Origin: Candidatus Phocaeicola excrementigallinarum
GTDB lineage: Bacteria > Bacteroidota > Bacteroidia > Bacteroidales > Bacteroidaceae
DNA: 46,687 nt
Direction: 5' to 3'
Assembly: GCA_019120125.1 (NCBI GenBank)
Contig: DWVR01000011.1
Location: forward strand, 1 to 46,687
Both the position numbers and the translations under genes were made by a program. Each line of letters begins with the position of its first letter. The stretch's first letter is position 1. The notes beneath the pieces are model-generated. The model ran no database searches. It was not told the DNA's origin and saw only the letters and a program-made list of their open reading frames with translations. Shown here piece after piece: positions 1 to 7,364 of this stretch.

Positions 1-111
1 ATCCAAACGGCGTTTGTTAGCCGGGTTCACCAATTTCTGGTGAGCTTTATAGTTGGTCCATTTTTCAGCTATCGGACCTTCAGGAATTTTAGAATCAAGT
101 ATCTTAGTCAT
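1..111 (-). CDS. sdhA: Succinate dehydrogenase/fumarate reductase flavoprotein subunit, N-terminus only (partial)
   Basis: The gene runs off the left edge, so only the first 37 codons are visible. They read [20 protein letters not shown] and continue to NPANKRRLD. This start is highly characteristic of the Bacteroidota flavoprotein (subunit A) of the membrane-bound succinate:quinone oxidoreductase, which works mainly as a fumarate reductase in anaerobic Bacteroides. The FAD-binding motif would lie just outside the window. The gene starts 85 bp downstream of sdhC on the same strand, which is the usual C-A-B order, so the two are almost certainly cotranscribed. The family is clear from N-terminus and context; the catalytic residues cannot be checked here. 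Confidence 0.9.
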   Translation of the reverse strand, partial: MTKILDSKIPEGPIAEKWTNYKAHQKLVNPANKRRLD

Positions 112-196
112 AATTGTTTTCTTTTTTTAGTTGACGAAGTATTAGGCTATTCATACGAGCCTTGTTCACTTGCCAACTCGTTAACTTGTCACCTTA

Positions 197-871
197 TTAG
201 AATAAACCCTTTACGAAAAATACTACCGCTACCAGCATGAAGCCCAATACGATAATAGTAGAATAGATGTTAGAAATGCACTTCCAACGGTTGATCCAAA
301 TGGTATTGTTCCAACCTAACGTCTGCATCGCACTCCAGAAACCGTGAGTCAAGTGGAACCACAAAGCACACAGCCAAACGATGTACAATACAAAGAATAC
401 CGGGTTAGCGAAAGTTTCCACGATGTAGCCGTAACCGTCTGTAGCTTCCAGGCCACCCATCATCGGATTGCCGATTAATTCAGCAAACATCATGTTGTAC
501 CAGAAATTGAACAGGTGCAAAAGCAAACCCAGAATAACAACTACACCTAAAGCCAGCATGTTCTGAGATGCCCATTCCACCGTTTTAGGCTTCGCGCTTA
601 CAGCGTAACGTTCGCTACCACGTGCTGCACGGTTCATCATTGTCAGCCAGAAGGCGTATACAATGTGAATGACAAACAAAGCCGCCAACGCTAACGTACC
701 CAACAGAGCGTACCAGTTAGTACCCAAGAATTCACACACTGTGTTATAACCTTCCGCCGAAAACAGCGCCACAAGGTTCATCAACATGTGAAATGTAAGA
801 AACAGGACAAGGGCGATACCTGTTACGCTCATCACCACTTTCCTTCCAATAGATGAATTACTTAACCACAT
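197..871 (-). CDS. sdhC: Succinate dehydrogenase/fumarate reductase cytochrome b subunit
   Basis: This 224-residue protein is the diheme cytochrome b (B558-type) membrane anchor of succinate dehydrogenase/fumarate reductase. It passes electrons between the menaquinone pool and the A/B subunits on the cytoplasmic face. About five hydrophobic segments are visible, beginning near residues 9-33, 57-77, 103-128, 155-178 and 200-222. Histidines sit in or next to helices (H28, one in FVIHIVYAFW, LLHLFNFW and ALWFHLTHGFW) and fit axial heme ligands. The start at 871 is the only sensible one and lies about 60 nt below a good promoter. It heads the operon; sdhA follows after 85 bp and sdhB is presumably beyond the window. 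Confidence 0.95.
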   Translation of the reverse strand: MWLSNSSIGRKVVMSVTGIALVLFLTFHMLMNLVALFSAEGYNTVCEFLGTNWYALLGTLALAALFVIHIVYAFWLTMMNRAARGSERYAVSAKPKTVEWASQNMLALGVVVILGLLLHLFNFWYNMMFAELIGNPMMGGLEATDGYGYIVETFANPVFFVLYIVWLCALWFHLTHGFWSAMQTLGWNNTIWINRWKCISNIYSTIIVLGFMLVAVVFFVKGLF

Positions 872-940
872 AAATGATTGAATTTAAATTATTTAATTGT
901 TAGAACTAAAATATCCTACCGCAAAGTCCATAACATGATG

Positions 941-973
941 CAAAATTAAGAGAATTATTGAGATAACCCAAAA
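941..973 (-). promoter_or_regulatory. Bacteroides-type promoter of the sdh/frd operon
   Basis: Read on the minus strand, the -33 element TTTG (970-973) is followed after 21 nt by TAATTTTG (941-948), an exact match to the Bacteroides -7 consensus TAnnTTTG. Transcription would start near 934, giving a leader of about 60 nt before sdhC. Confidence 0.6.
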
Positions 974-1133
974 AATTAAGGAATTTATTCTTTATTTCCC
1001 ACGCTCCGCCGGGCCGGGCATACAAAAGGGGACTGATTACGCGACAGGGATTTATAAAGTCATTGTAACGGCAGGTACGGAATGCGCCGCGAACGCAGGC
1101 GCAAAAAAGTAAAAATGAAAATCCGCAAAGTGC

Positions 1134-1220
1134 CCATGTAGGGGCGTATCGCATACGCCCGAATGCGTCAACTTATCCACGCAGATGTTTTCAGGGCGTA
1201 TGCGATACGCCCCTACATGG
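1134..1220. repeat. REPIN-like element: two REP hairpins in inverted orientation
   Basis: Arms 1134-1160 and 1194-1220 are perfect 27-bp inverted copies separated by 33 bp. Each arm contains GGGCGTAT-CGC-ATACGCCC or its complement, an 8-bp stem with a 3-nt loop, so each arm folds on its own. A REP doublet in inverted orientation is the definition of a REPIN, a non-autonomous element thought to be mobilised by RAYT (Y1, IS200/IS605-like) transposases. No transposase is in the window. I recall this core as frequent in Bacteroides intergenic regions, but the copy number cannot be checked here. Confidence 0.75.
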
Positions 1221-1258
1221 TAATTGGATAAAATGCGGATATTCATAAAAGTAAAAGC

Positions 1259-1306
1259 CTGTCATTTCCATGGGCTTCACAGCTGATGGAAATGACAGAC
1301 TTTTTT
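1259..1306 (-). terminator. Rho-independent terminator of the fimbrial locus (bidirectional)
   Basis: The stem pairs CTGTCATTTCCAT (1259-1271) with ATGGAAATGACAG (1286-1298), 13 bp with a 14-nt loop. On the minus strand it lies 50 nt past the fimbrillin stop and is followed by a T-rich tract. On the plus strand a run of six T follows, so it could work in both directions. Confidence 0.7.
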
Positions 1307-1347
1307 GTATATAAATGAAAATAAAGATTGCAATCAAATACGTGGAC

Positions 1348-3009
1348 CTAGTCTATTGTCGTCACCTCACCCCAGGTTCCGGTCAGCTCCAACGTGCTTA
1401 CACCAAGGGCATTTATATTAATCGGAAGCACCAAATGGACATCAATATCTCCCAAAGCGTCACAAAGAGTTTTCAATGGATTTTTAAGTCCTAACAGATC
1501 AAGCACGTCCGAAACGGTGCCGTTTAAGGCATTCAACAATTTATGAATAGCCTCCACTATATTACCTTCCAATAGTTCACCCGCAGAACTCAACAATCCT
1601 TCTATCAGTCCCTTATCAGGCTTCTCCTGCAAAATGGGATCAAGTATTGACTCTAAATTCACGAGCTTACCTAACTTAATGTCAAGTACAAGATTGTCAG
1701 TTTGTTCATGAGCAGAATAACTTTCGTTCACATTCAGTGTAATTGCCCCATAAACCGATTTATATCTATAATTCGGCCCGAACGAATATGTCAGTTCAGA
1801 ACCTGTATCAATCAATGAGCCCGGCAGAATAAGATCTTCTGTAACATGATCCAACACAGCACCTAAGAGATCCTCTCTGACAATATCAATGCGGCCAATT
1901 GTCCATGAACTTTTCCCATCTGCCAAGCCACATAACTCAAGATAATGGAAATTATGGTCATCACCTTCCCCCTTTTTTATTTTACAACCATATTGCTTTC
2001 CGTCCTCATAATAACCTGAAACCTTTCCATCAAGATTCAAAGAACTGGGAACATGTTTAAAGGTGACAATTGCAGATCGGGCATCTGGCATAGACCATGG
2101 ATTCAAAAGTTCCTGCAAGAGCGCATCCTTATGATTAGCCTTTATTTGTGTATCCAATATTGGAGCAAGCGCCCTAACCACTGCCGGCCTCAACACATCT
2201 TCCGACAAAGCATTTAAGATAGGTTTCAATAAGATTTCTTCAACCAAAGGCACACCTAATCCTTTAAGTACTTGGCTAATGGCATCACCCAACTGTCCTC
2301 CCAACAAATCAGTTATAGGGGCATCACCTTCTAAATGATCTACCACACTATCCAATAAAGTGGTCAGAATCATTCCATTATCCGAAGCTACGGTCTCTCT
2401 CCAAAGCTGGGCCTTGCACACCTTACGCTCCAGCCACACCTGCGCCACAGGATTTTTTGCACTTACCTCCACCGCATCCATGTAGAACATGTTGTTGTCG
2501 CTGAAAGGAATGTTCGGCATGTTCAGCCGCACATTTCCCCACTCCCCGCTTTCATCGGCTGTATAAGACAGCAGTTCATTGCAGCGCTCTCCAAAAAGCT
2601 TGGGATTGGCATTCCCCACAAAAGCGACCTTGTAGTTCCCGCCAGGAAGGTCAACCTGAATTTTTTCGGCATACGGCCATTGATGGCTTTCGGACGAACC
2701 CACCGTGGCATCCGCTCCAAACACATCGCCTTCCGCGTAATAGAAATACTGTCCGGCTCCGTTATCCTTATAAATAAGGTATTTCAGCGACTGTACCGCC
2801 GTACTTGAGCCCTCGACTTTCGCACGTGTCATCGGTTCATACATTGAAGGTATGAATGTAGCGGTAAACGTACCGTCGGCATTCAGTTCCCCGGTTTCTT
2901 CCTTCACGCTCTCTTCCGTCAGCAACTCGTCCTGCGAGCAGCTTGAGAACATCATGACTCCTGCGGTCAGGAAAGCCGCAAGACCAAGATTGAAATATGT
3001 CTTTTTCAT
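1348..3009 (-). CDS. Fimbrillin-like lipoprotein with helix-rich insertions
   Basis: The protein has 553 residues and a type II signal peptide with lipobox FSSC (C24). The segment from about 47 to 205 (TFTATFIPSMYEPMTRA, a YLIY strand, GNYKVAFVGNAN) resembles N-terminal domains of Bacteroidales fimbrillin (FimA/Mfa-type) subunits. These are exported as lipoproteins, trimmed by a gingipain-like protease and polymerised by strand exchange. The C-terminus ELTGTWGEV also suits a pilin. Residues about 212-302 and 448-520 are instead leucine/valine-rich and look like amphipathic helices, which is unusual in an all-beta fold. The coding DNA of 1348 to about 2400 looks more AT-rich than 2400-3009, hinting at recombination. 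It lies 20 bp after the FimB/Mfa2-like gene. Family confidence is moderate; a stalk, tip or anchor role cannot be decided. Confidence 0.6.
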   Translation of the reverse strand: MKKTYFNLGLAAFLTAGVMMFSSCSQDELLTEESVKEETGELNADGTFTATFIPSMYEPMTRAKVEGSSTAVQSLKYLIYKDNGAGQYFYYAEGDVFGADATVGSSESHQWPYAEKIQVDLPGGNYKVAFVGNANPKLFGERCNELLSYTADESGEWGNVRLNMPNIPFSDNNMFYMDAVEVSAKNPVAQVWLERKVCKAQLWRETVASDNGMILTTLLDSVVDHLEGDAPITDLLGGQLGDAISQVLKGLGVPLVEEILLKPILNALSEDVLRPAVVRALAPILDTQIKANHKDALLQELLNPWSMPDARSAIVTFKHVPSSLNLDGKVSGYYEDGKQYGCKIKKGEGDDHNFHYLELCGLADGKSSWTIGRIDIVREDLLGAVLDHVTEDLILPGSLIDTGSELTYSFGPNYRYKSVYGAITLNVNESYSAHEQTDNLVLDIKLGKLVNLESILDPILQEKPDKGLIEGLLSSAGELLEGNIVEAIHKLLNALNGTVSDVLDLLGLKNPLKTLCDALGDIDVHLVLPININALGVSTLELTGTWGEVTTID

Positions 3010-3029
3010 TGTCTGATTCTTTTTTCAAG

Positions 3030-4112
3030 TTAATTCAAATTGTTTGCCGCATTCGGACCGTCCCAAACGTCGTCCTCCAAATCAATGCCGAACTCAAAGC
3101 CTGTCTTTGTCAGTCTGACATTCGAAATGGTATTCGGATAGATATATACGTTCGCATCCGAATCAAAACTGTTGCTGGCCAGCTCGTTGCCTGCCTTATC
3201 CAGCAAACAGACCGTACAGGAAATTCCACCGGTTGTGGTTGCTTCAGAGATCGGATATTGCGGCAGACTATGGATTTCCAGCTTCACATCGCCGGAAGAA
3301 AAGTTAATTCCCAACGTCTTTGTCAGACTCTGTGTACCTTTACAATATACCTCATCATCATCCGGACTGGAGGAGCCTTTTAAATACATCTGTTCCGGCA
3401 CATTGTCAATGGTAAGTTCCGCTTTCACCGCCTTTGAACGGATATTTGCCGGCAGAAGGTCTTGGGCAACCGTCACACGAAGCACTCCGTCTTTGTGGTA
3501 AAGTTCCACAGGTATATCTGTAATATTCCCCTCAAATGCAATATCATCAAAATTGTCCTTATCGTTACTTAGAATCTCCACCACATCCCTATAAATAGCA
3601 TTGTCGGTTTGAGTCTCATCCACATTCCATTTAAATGGATTTGTCAAGGCTTCATCATATGCTATTTCTTTTTCTAGAGTAGTTGGAAATACCGAACTAC
3701 CCTTAGGAGCTGTCAAGAACACAATTTTATATTGATATTTATATTGAAATGATAAAAAAGAACCTTTCTCTACTAAATCAACAGTAAACTTCTGAGATTC
3801 AACTTTCTGATACAAGTTAAGTTCATAAAAAGACCACTCATCTCCCCACGGTACCCATCTTGAACTACGCGATTTTTCCGACTGGAAAATATACGCATAC
3901 ACATCAAACTCATTGAAGTTCACTCCACCAAGCGTACGCGACGCGCCTTCGGCCTGGAGATTAAAAGACACGGGGACGGTAGTAATAATCACGGAATCCC
4001 CCTCAACGATAGTATTCTCGGTCACCACATCATCTTTTCCACATCCGGCCAACGAAAAAGACAACACGACCGCACACATGCCCATCAGCATGCCTGCCCA
4101 TTTTTTCTTCAT
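3030..4112 (-). CDS. FimB/Mfa2-family fimbrial lipoprotein
   Basis: This 360-residue lipoprotein has lipobox SLAGC (C24) after a hydrophobic signal. Two beta-rich domains seem present: about 48-180 (VPVSFNLQAEGASRT, then FDVYAYIFQ) and about 200-345 (DIPVELYHKDGVLRVTVAQ, AELTIDNVPEQMYLKG, SNVRLTKTGFEFGI). The 'YHKDGVLRVTV...NVP' pattern and the acidic ending DLEDDVWDGP fit FimB/Mfa2-type anchor or assembly subunits of Bacteroidales fimbriae, which hold the fibre at the outer membrane and limit its length. It lies between the 71-residue gene and the larger fimbrillin-like gene, all on one strand. The middle of the gene (about 3530-3830) looks clearly more AT-rich than its ends. Family call is fairly confident; the pilus role is inferred. 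Confidence 0.7.
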   Translation of the reverse strand: MKKKWAGMLMGMCAVVLSFSLAGCGKDDVVTENTIVEGDSVIITTVPVSFNLQAEGASRTLGGVNFNEFDVYAYIFQSEKSRSSRWVPWGDEWSFYELNLYQKVESQKFTVDLVEKGSFLSFQYKYQYKIVFLTAPKGSSVFPTTLEKEIAYDEALTNPFKWNVDETQTDNAIYRDVVEILSNDKDNFDDIAFEGNITDIPVELYHKDGVLRVTVAQDLLPANIRSKAVKAELTIDNVPEQMYLKGSSSPDDDEVYCKGTQSLTKTLGINFSSGDVKLEIHSLPQYPISEATTTGGISCTVCLLDKAGNELASNSFDSDANVYIYPNTISNVRLTKTGFEFGIDLEDDVWDGPNAANNLN

Positions 4113-4153
4113 AGACTTTTTTCAGATTTAATAAATTGTAATTGAAATTCCCC

Positions 4154-4171
4154 AGTGTGACCAACCACACT
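4154..4171 (-). repeat. Small hairpin between peptide gene and fimbrial gene
   Basis: AGTGTG (4154-4159) and CACACT (4166-4171) form a 6-bp stem with a 6-nt loop, 11 nt past the stop of the 71-codon gene. There is no T-tract, so it may lower expression of the downstream genes or protect mRNA ends rather than terminate. Confidence 0.35.
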
Positions 4172-4182
4172 CTAATCATGGC

Positions 4183-4398
4183 TTAAAAGCCTCTGTTACT
4201 GCTTCCTCCGAATGGAGATTCACCGTAATCAACTACCCCATTCTCATCAATAAGGTTTTCGTCACTACCATACCGATGAAATCCGGAATAAGTTTTCTCG
4301 ATTAATGGAGACGCGCACACTACACTATCGCATATCGCATCTTCCGTGCCCAGATCAACAATCTCTACTTTAGGATTTTCATAGATTTCCTTTTTCAT
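4183..4398 (-). CDS. Small protein of unknown function at the head of the fimbrial locus
   Basis: The predicted 71-residue protein starts MKKEIYENPKVEIVDL, has two cysteines in CDSVVCASP (residues about 23-31), and ends in a glycine/serine-rich tail (SPFGGSSNRGF). There is no signal peptide or membrane segment. Bacteroidales genomes hold many such short 'YExPxxEVVxL' proteins with a conserved, leader-like N-terminus and variable tail. Some resemble precursors of modified peptides, but their function is not known to me. It precedes the FimB/Mfa2-like gene by 70 bp on the same strand and has a TAnnTTTG motif upstream, which supports a real transcribed gene. It could be a regulator, a secreted peptide precursor or an assembly factor; the sequence does not decide. 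Confidence 0.6.
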   Translation of the reverse strand: MKKEIYENPKVEIVDLGTEDAICDSVVCASPLIEKTYSGFHRYGSDENLIDENGVVDYGESPFGGSSNRGF

Positions 4399-4426
4399 GA
4401 TGTTTTTTTTTATTATATTTGTTCAA

Positions 4427-4451
4427 ATTTGCTTTTCTGGGCGCAAATGTA
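4427..4451 (-). promoter_or_regulatory. Probable promoter of the fimbrial locus with a palindrome at the start site
   Basis: On the minus strand TACATTTG (4444-4451) is an exact -7 consensus, about 46 nt before the ATG at 4398. No TTTG occurs at the -33 position. A small inverted repeat, ATTTGC (4427-4432) with GCAAAT (4443-4448), spans the expected start near 4437 and might bind a regulator. Confidence 0.45.
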
Positions 4452-4847
4452 GTAATATTTATATGGAGGTTTATCATTAAAACTCATTTTTAACATATTA
4501 AATTCTCAAGACACGTGCCTTTCAAACATAAAAGGCCACAAAAGCATACGGCAATATTTCACAGACACATGACCACATTATACCATCTTCACCACACCCT
4601 GCAACAAACAATCTGATTGGCCATCAAATCAGGAGTCCCAGTATTCAAATGTGATTATGACAGCGATATGCGCGCTATACAAGACAAAATGCCGTAAACT
4701 ACCCGTTTCTACTAACCCCATCATTCCAGAATATCCTCCAACCAGAACGCATTTCTTAATAAAGGTAAAAACGAAACCCCTTCCACAAGGCCTGTGAAAG
4801 GGGTGAATGTAAAAATCCGCGCTCCGGAAAATCCTGTTTTTCCCCGG

Positions 4848-4936
4848 AAAACGCCTTGACATTTCAAGTAAAACGCCTGGACATTTGCTCTCAAACGCCT
4901 GAACGTTTCAAATAAAACGCCTTGGCGTTTCATTTC
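4848..4936. repeat. Degenerate tandem array, about 22-bp period, four units
   Basis: Units begin at 4848, 4870, 4893 and 4914. They share AAACGCC at the start and a downstream A-C-R-TTT core (GACATTT, GACATTT, AACGTTT, GGCGTTT). The last two units are themselves palindromic: AAACGCC-TT-GGCGTTT, and AAACG with CGTTT. The period is close to two helical turns and not a multiple of three, so it is non-coding. A related phrase recurs in the gap at 45209-45381. Confidence 0.65.
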
Positions 4937-5210
4937 AATACCAAAACCGGGCCGGTTTTTCTCCAGATGCGTTATAAAAACAGCCATATCAGAGATAGCA
5001 AAAAGACACAAAAATGCCCGATAAAGCCAACAGTAAGCACGCATACAGATATTATGTCCACATTATTGCCACTAAAACAGCCAAAGATATAGACAACTGA
5101 TTTAAAAAAACAGATTTTCCCTGCGATTTTTCCGACAATCCGTTCATCCGTCCGCAAACAACGCAATCTCAGCCGGCCGGATTAACAGAATGTCAACCTG
5201 CCAGCCGGAA

Positions 5211-6812
5211 TTACCGACGTGGGAAATCCATCCCCGGTTCGGAAAGCAACTCGACGGCCTTCCTCATACTATCGCTCAAAGTGTTGATGACCTGGAAATA
5301 TTCACTCATATCCCAAATATCCCGTGCCAGAAGAGCCTTCACTTGTGTCTTTATCAAGGGAAGAGCTGTCTTATATTGCTCTTCGTTGAAAGGAATCTTC
5401 ATGTCCTCACCCATAGCCACCAGTTCCTCCAGCATCCTGTCGCTGACCTCAAAGTCACGGTTGAACCGGTCGAATGTCCTGTACTTTTTCAGCCATTCCT
5501 TCCGATGGCGGTCAATCAGCTTGATATTAAACTGGACAATGGCCCCCTTGTCGCGCAGTTTCAGATAATAATCCGTGTACATCGTGGTATCGACAGGTAC
5601 AAAATAATCGGGCATGATACCCCCTCCGCCATATACGGTACGTCCCAGCTTCAGGGTCCTGGCCTTCAGGGAATCCGGAAAATGAATGCTGTCCGCACTC
5701 ATCATCTCTCCCCGGTTGTAGCGGTCAATCAGATCGTGATTGTATTGCTCAACGCTTTCATACGGCTTCTGGATGCAACGCCCCGAAGGAGTATAATACC
5801 GGGCCACGGTCAGACGGATCATCGAACCGTCAGGCAGATCGATGGGGCGTTGCACAAGTCCCTTACCAAACGTGCGCCGGCCGACCACGATTCCACGGTC
5901 CCAGTCCTGTATGGCTCCACTCACAATCTCACTGGCCGAGGCCGAGAACTCATCCACCAACACCACCAGACGTCCGTTCTGGAAATCACCGTCACCCTTT
6001 GCCTTAAACTCCGAACGGGGATTTCTCCGGCCCTCCGTATATACAATCAGTTCTCTGGCACCCAGAAGCTGGTCGCACAAGTCGATGGCCGCATTCAGAT
6101 AACCTCCCCCGTTACCCTGCAGGTCGAGAATCAGATCCTTCATGCCCCGCTTCTGCAAGTCATGCAGCGCATCGGCAAACTCCTTTCCGGTAGTGGCCGC
6201 AAAACGGTTGATCCGGATATAGCCGATACGGTCGTCCACCATGTAAGAGGCATCCAGGCTGTAGACAGGAATCTTGTCGCGCCTGATTGTAAACGGGAGC
6301 AGTTCCCTCACACCCCCACGGAGCACCTTTACACGGACCGTAGAACCTTTGGGACCGCGCAGACGACGCATCACATCGTCCGTACTCATTTTCACTCCGG
6401 CTATCACCGTATCGTTCACTTCAATGATACGGTCGCCGGCCAGAATCCCCACTTTCTCCGACGGGCCTCCTGACACAGGCTGGATGACAAACAAGGTATC
6501 TGTCACCATATTGAACTGGATGCCTATTCCATCGAAATTCCCGACCAACGGCTCATTCAGACGCTTCACCTCTTCGGGGTCTGAATAAGTGGAATGCGGG
6601 TCAAGCTCCTCCAGCATCTTGATGATGGCCGACTCCACCAGCTTTCCTTCGTCCACTTTGTCCACATACAGGTTGGCGATGGCAAATTCCGCCAGCTGGA
6701 GCTTGCGCAAAGGAGAGTCAAACTTATTCTTCTGCGCAAACACGTTTCCCATAAAAAGGCAGCAGCATGCCGCCAGCAAAAGATTCTTTTTCATAACAGA
6801 CAGATTCATCAT
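5211..6812 (-). CDS. S41-family C-terminal processing peptidase
   Basis: This is a 533-residue exported serine protease of the Tsp/CtpA family, which trims or degrades envelope proteins from their C-termini. A signal peptide covers about residues 7-26 (MKKNLLLAACCCLFMGNVFA). A PDZ domain spans about 87-170 (GIGIQFNMV, then GDRIIEVND). The catalytic S41 domain carries Ser292 in EFSASASEI and Lys317 in GRRTFGKGLVQ, exactly the 25-residue spacing of E. coli Tsp. An approximately 190-residue C-terminal region follows. The start could be M1 (6812) or M7 (6794); both leave the signal peptide intact. It lies 7 bp after coaD and is last in the acetyltransferase-parE-coaD-ctpA operon. The substrate is unknown. 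Confidence 0.93.
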   Translation of the reverse strand: MMNLSVMKKNLLLAACCCLFMGNVFAQKNKFDSPLRKLQLAEFAIANLYVDKVDEGKLVESAIIKMLEELDPHSTYSDPEEVKRLNEPLVGNFDGIGIQFNMVTDTLFVIQPVSGGPSEKVGILAGDRIIEVNDTVIAGVKMSTDDVMRRLRGPKGSTVRVKVLRGGVRELLPFTIRRDKIPVYSLDASYMVDDRIGYIRINRFAATTGKEFADALHDLQKRGMKDLILDLQGNGGGYLNAAIDLCDQLLGARELIVYTEGRRNPRSEFKAKGDGDFQNGRLVVLVDEFSASASEIVSGAIQDWDRGIVVGRRTFGKGLVQRPIDLPDGSMIRLTVARYYTPSGRCIQKPYESVEQYNHDLIDRYNRGEMMSADSIHFPDSLKARTLKLGRTVYGGGGIMPDYFVPVDTTMYTDYYLKLRDKGAIVQFNIKLIDRHRKEWLKKYRTFDRFNRDFEVSDRMLEELVAMGEDMKIPFNEEQYKTALPLIKTQVKALLARDIWDMSEYFQVINTLSDSMRKAVELLSEPGMDFPRR

Positions 6813-6819
6813 TCCTCAC

Positions 6820-7278
6820 TCATTTAATCTCCATCCCTTCCGGCAGGAAGTCGCTCACATCCTTCCCGAACTGGAGCAACTCACGCACGATGGTCGAGCT
6901 GACAGAAGTGAGCTCCGGTTCGGTGAACAACAGAATGGTCTCCACCCCGGCCAGCTTCCGGTTGATGTCGGCAATGGTCTCCTCATACTCAAAATCGTGC
7001 ACCGTACGGATACCACGTATAATGAAACGCGCGTCACGTTCCTTGGCAAAATCGACCGTCAGCCCGCCATAAGCCTCCACACGGATACGGGGGTCGTCCG
7101 CATACAGCCTGCGTATCATCTCCACACGCTTCTCCGTAGGAAACCACGTACGCTTGCTTTCGTTGACTCCAATACCGATTATAATCTCATCCATAAAAGT
7201 GAGCGCGCGGCGCACCACCGAATAATGTCCGATTGTAAACGGGTCGAACGTGCCCGGAAATATAGCCCTTTTCATCAA
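6820..7278 (-). CDS. coaD: Phosphopantetheine adenylyltransferase
   Basis: At 152 residues it is the usual length for CoaD, which makes dephospho-CoA from 4'-phosphopantetheine and ATP, the penultimate step of coenzyme A synthesis. The nucleotidyltransferase signature TFDPFTIGH (10-18) is intact. [12 protein letters not shown] (88-99) and SSTIVRE (127-133) match substrate-binding and ATP-binding motifs of the family. The start is either of two adjacent ATGs. It sits between parE (86 bp upstream) and ctpA (7 bp downstream) on the same strand, an arrangement I associate with Bacteroides genomes. Nothing is unusual. Confidence 0.97.
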   Translation of the reverse strand: MMKRAIFPGTFDPFTIGHYSVVRRALTFMDEIIIGIGVNESKRTWFPTEKRVEMIRRLYADDPRIRVEAYGGLTVDFAKERDARFIIRGIRTVHDFEYEETIADINRKLAGVETILLFTEPELTSVSSTIVRELLQFGKDVSDFLPEGMEIK

Positions 7279-7364
7279 TGAACAATTTACAATAAATGGT
7301 TAACAATGAATAACGGATAGCAGGCGGCCACATAAAAACAGAAACAGCCGCCGACTATCGACAG

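Larger units (their letters stand above)
872..1347. other. Intergenic gap between sdhC and the fimbrillin locus
   Basis: This 476-bp gap holds the sdh promoter at its left end, the REPIN-like double hairpin at 1134-1220, and the terminator of the fimbrial genes at 1259-1306. The stretch 981-1133 is more GC-rich but shows no gene, RNA or repeat that I can recognise. The short open frames here lack coding character. Confidence 0.7.
4399..5210. other. 812-bp structure-rich gap upstream of the fimbrial locus
   Basis: No convincing gene is present. From right to left on the minus strand the gap holds the untranslated end of ctpA, a perfect palindrome AAAACCGG-G-CCGGTTTT (4943-4959), a 22-bp-period degenerate tandem array (4848-4936), a strong hairpin (4776-4804, ACCCCTT paired with AAGGGGT plus CACA with TGTG), and the promoter region. 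Open frames crossing the array translate into repetitive sequence only because of the repeats, and a 22-bp period does not keep frame. Between 4452 and 4775, and between 4961 and 5210, I see nothing specific. Confidence 0.65.

Noticed and set aside
4848-4936. CRISPR array
   Set aside because: The units have no constant repeat with unique spacers, are too short and degenerate, and no cas genes are present.
4721-5044. Minus-strand 107-codon open frame with repetitive translation
   Set aside because: The repetition comes from the 22-bp DNA array, which does not keep a reading frame; there is no promoter or homology.
5190-6473. Long plus-strand open frame of 427 codons
   Set aside because: It is the exact antisense of the S41 peptidase gene, has no family resemblance, and its composition mirrors the codon bias of the real gene.
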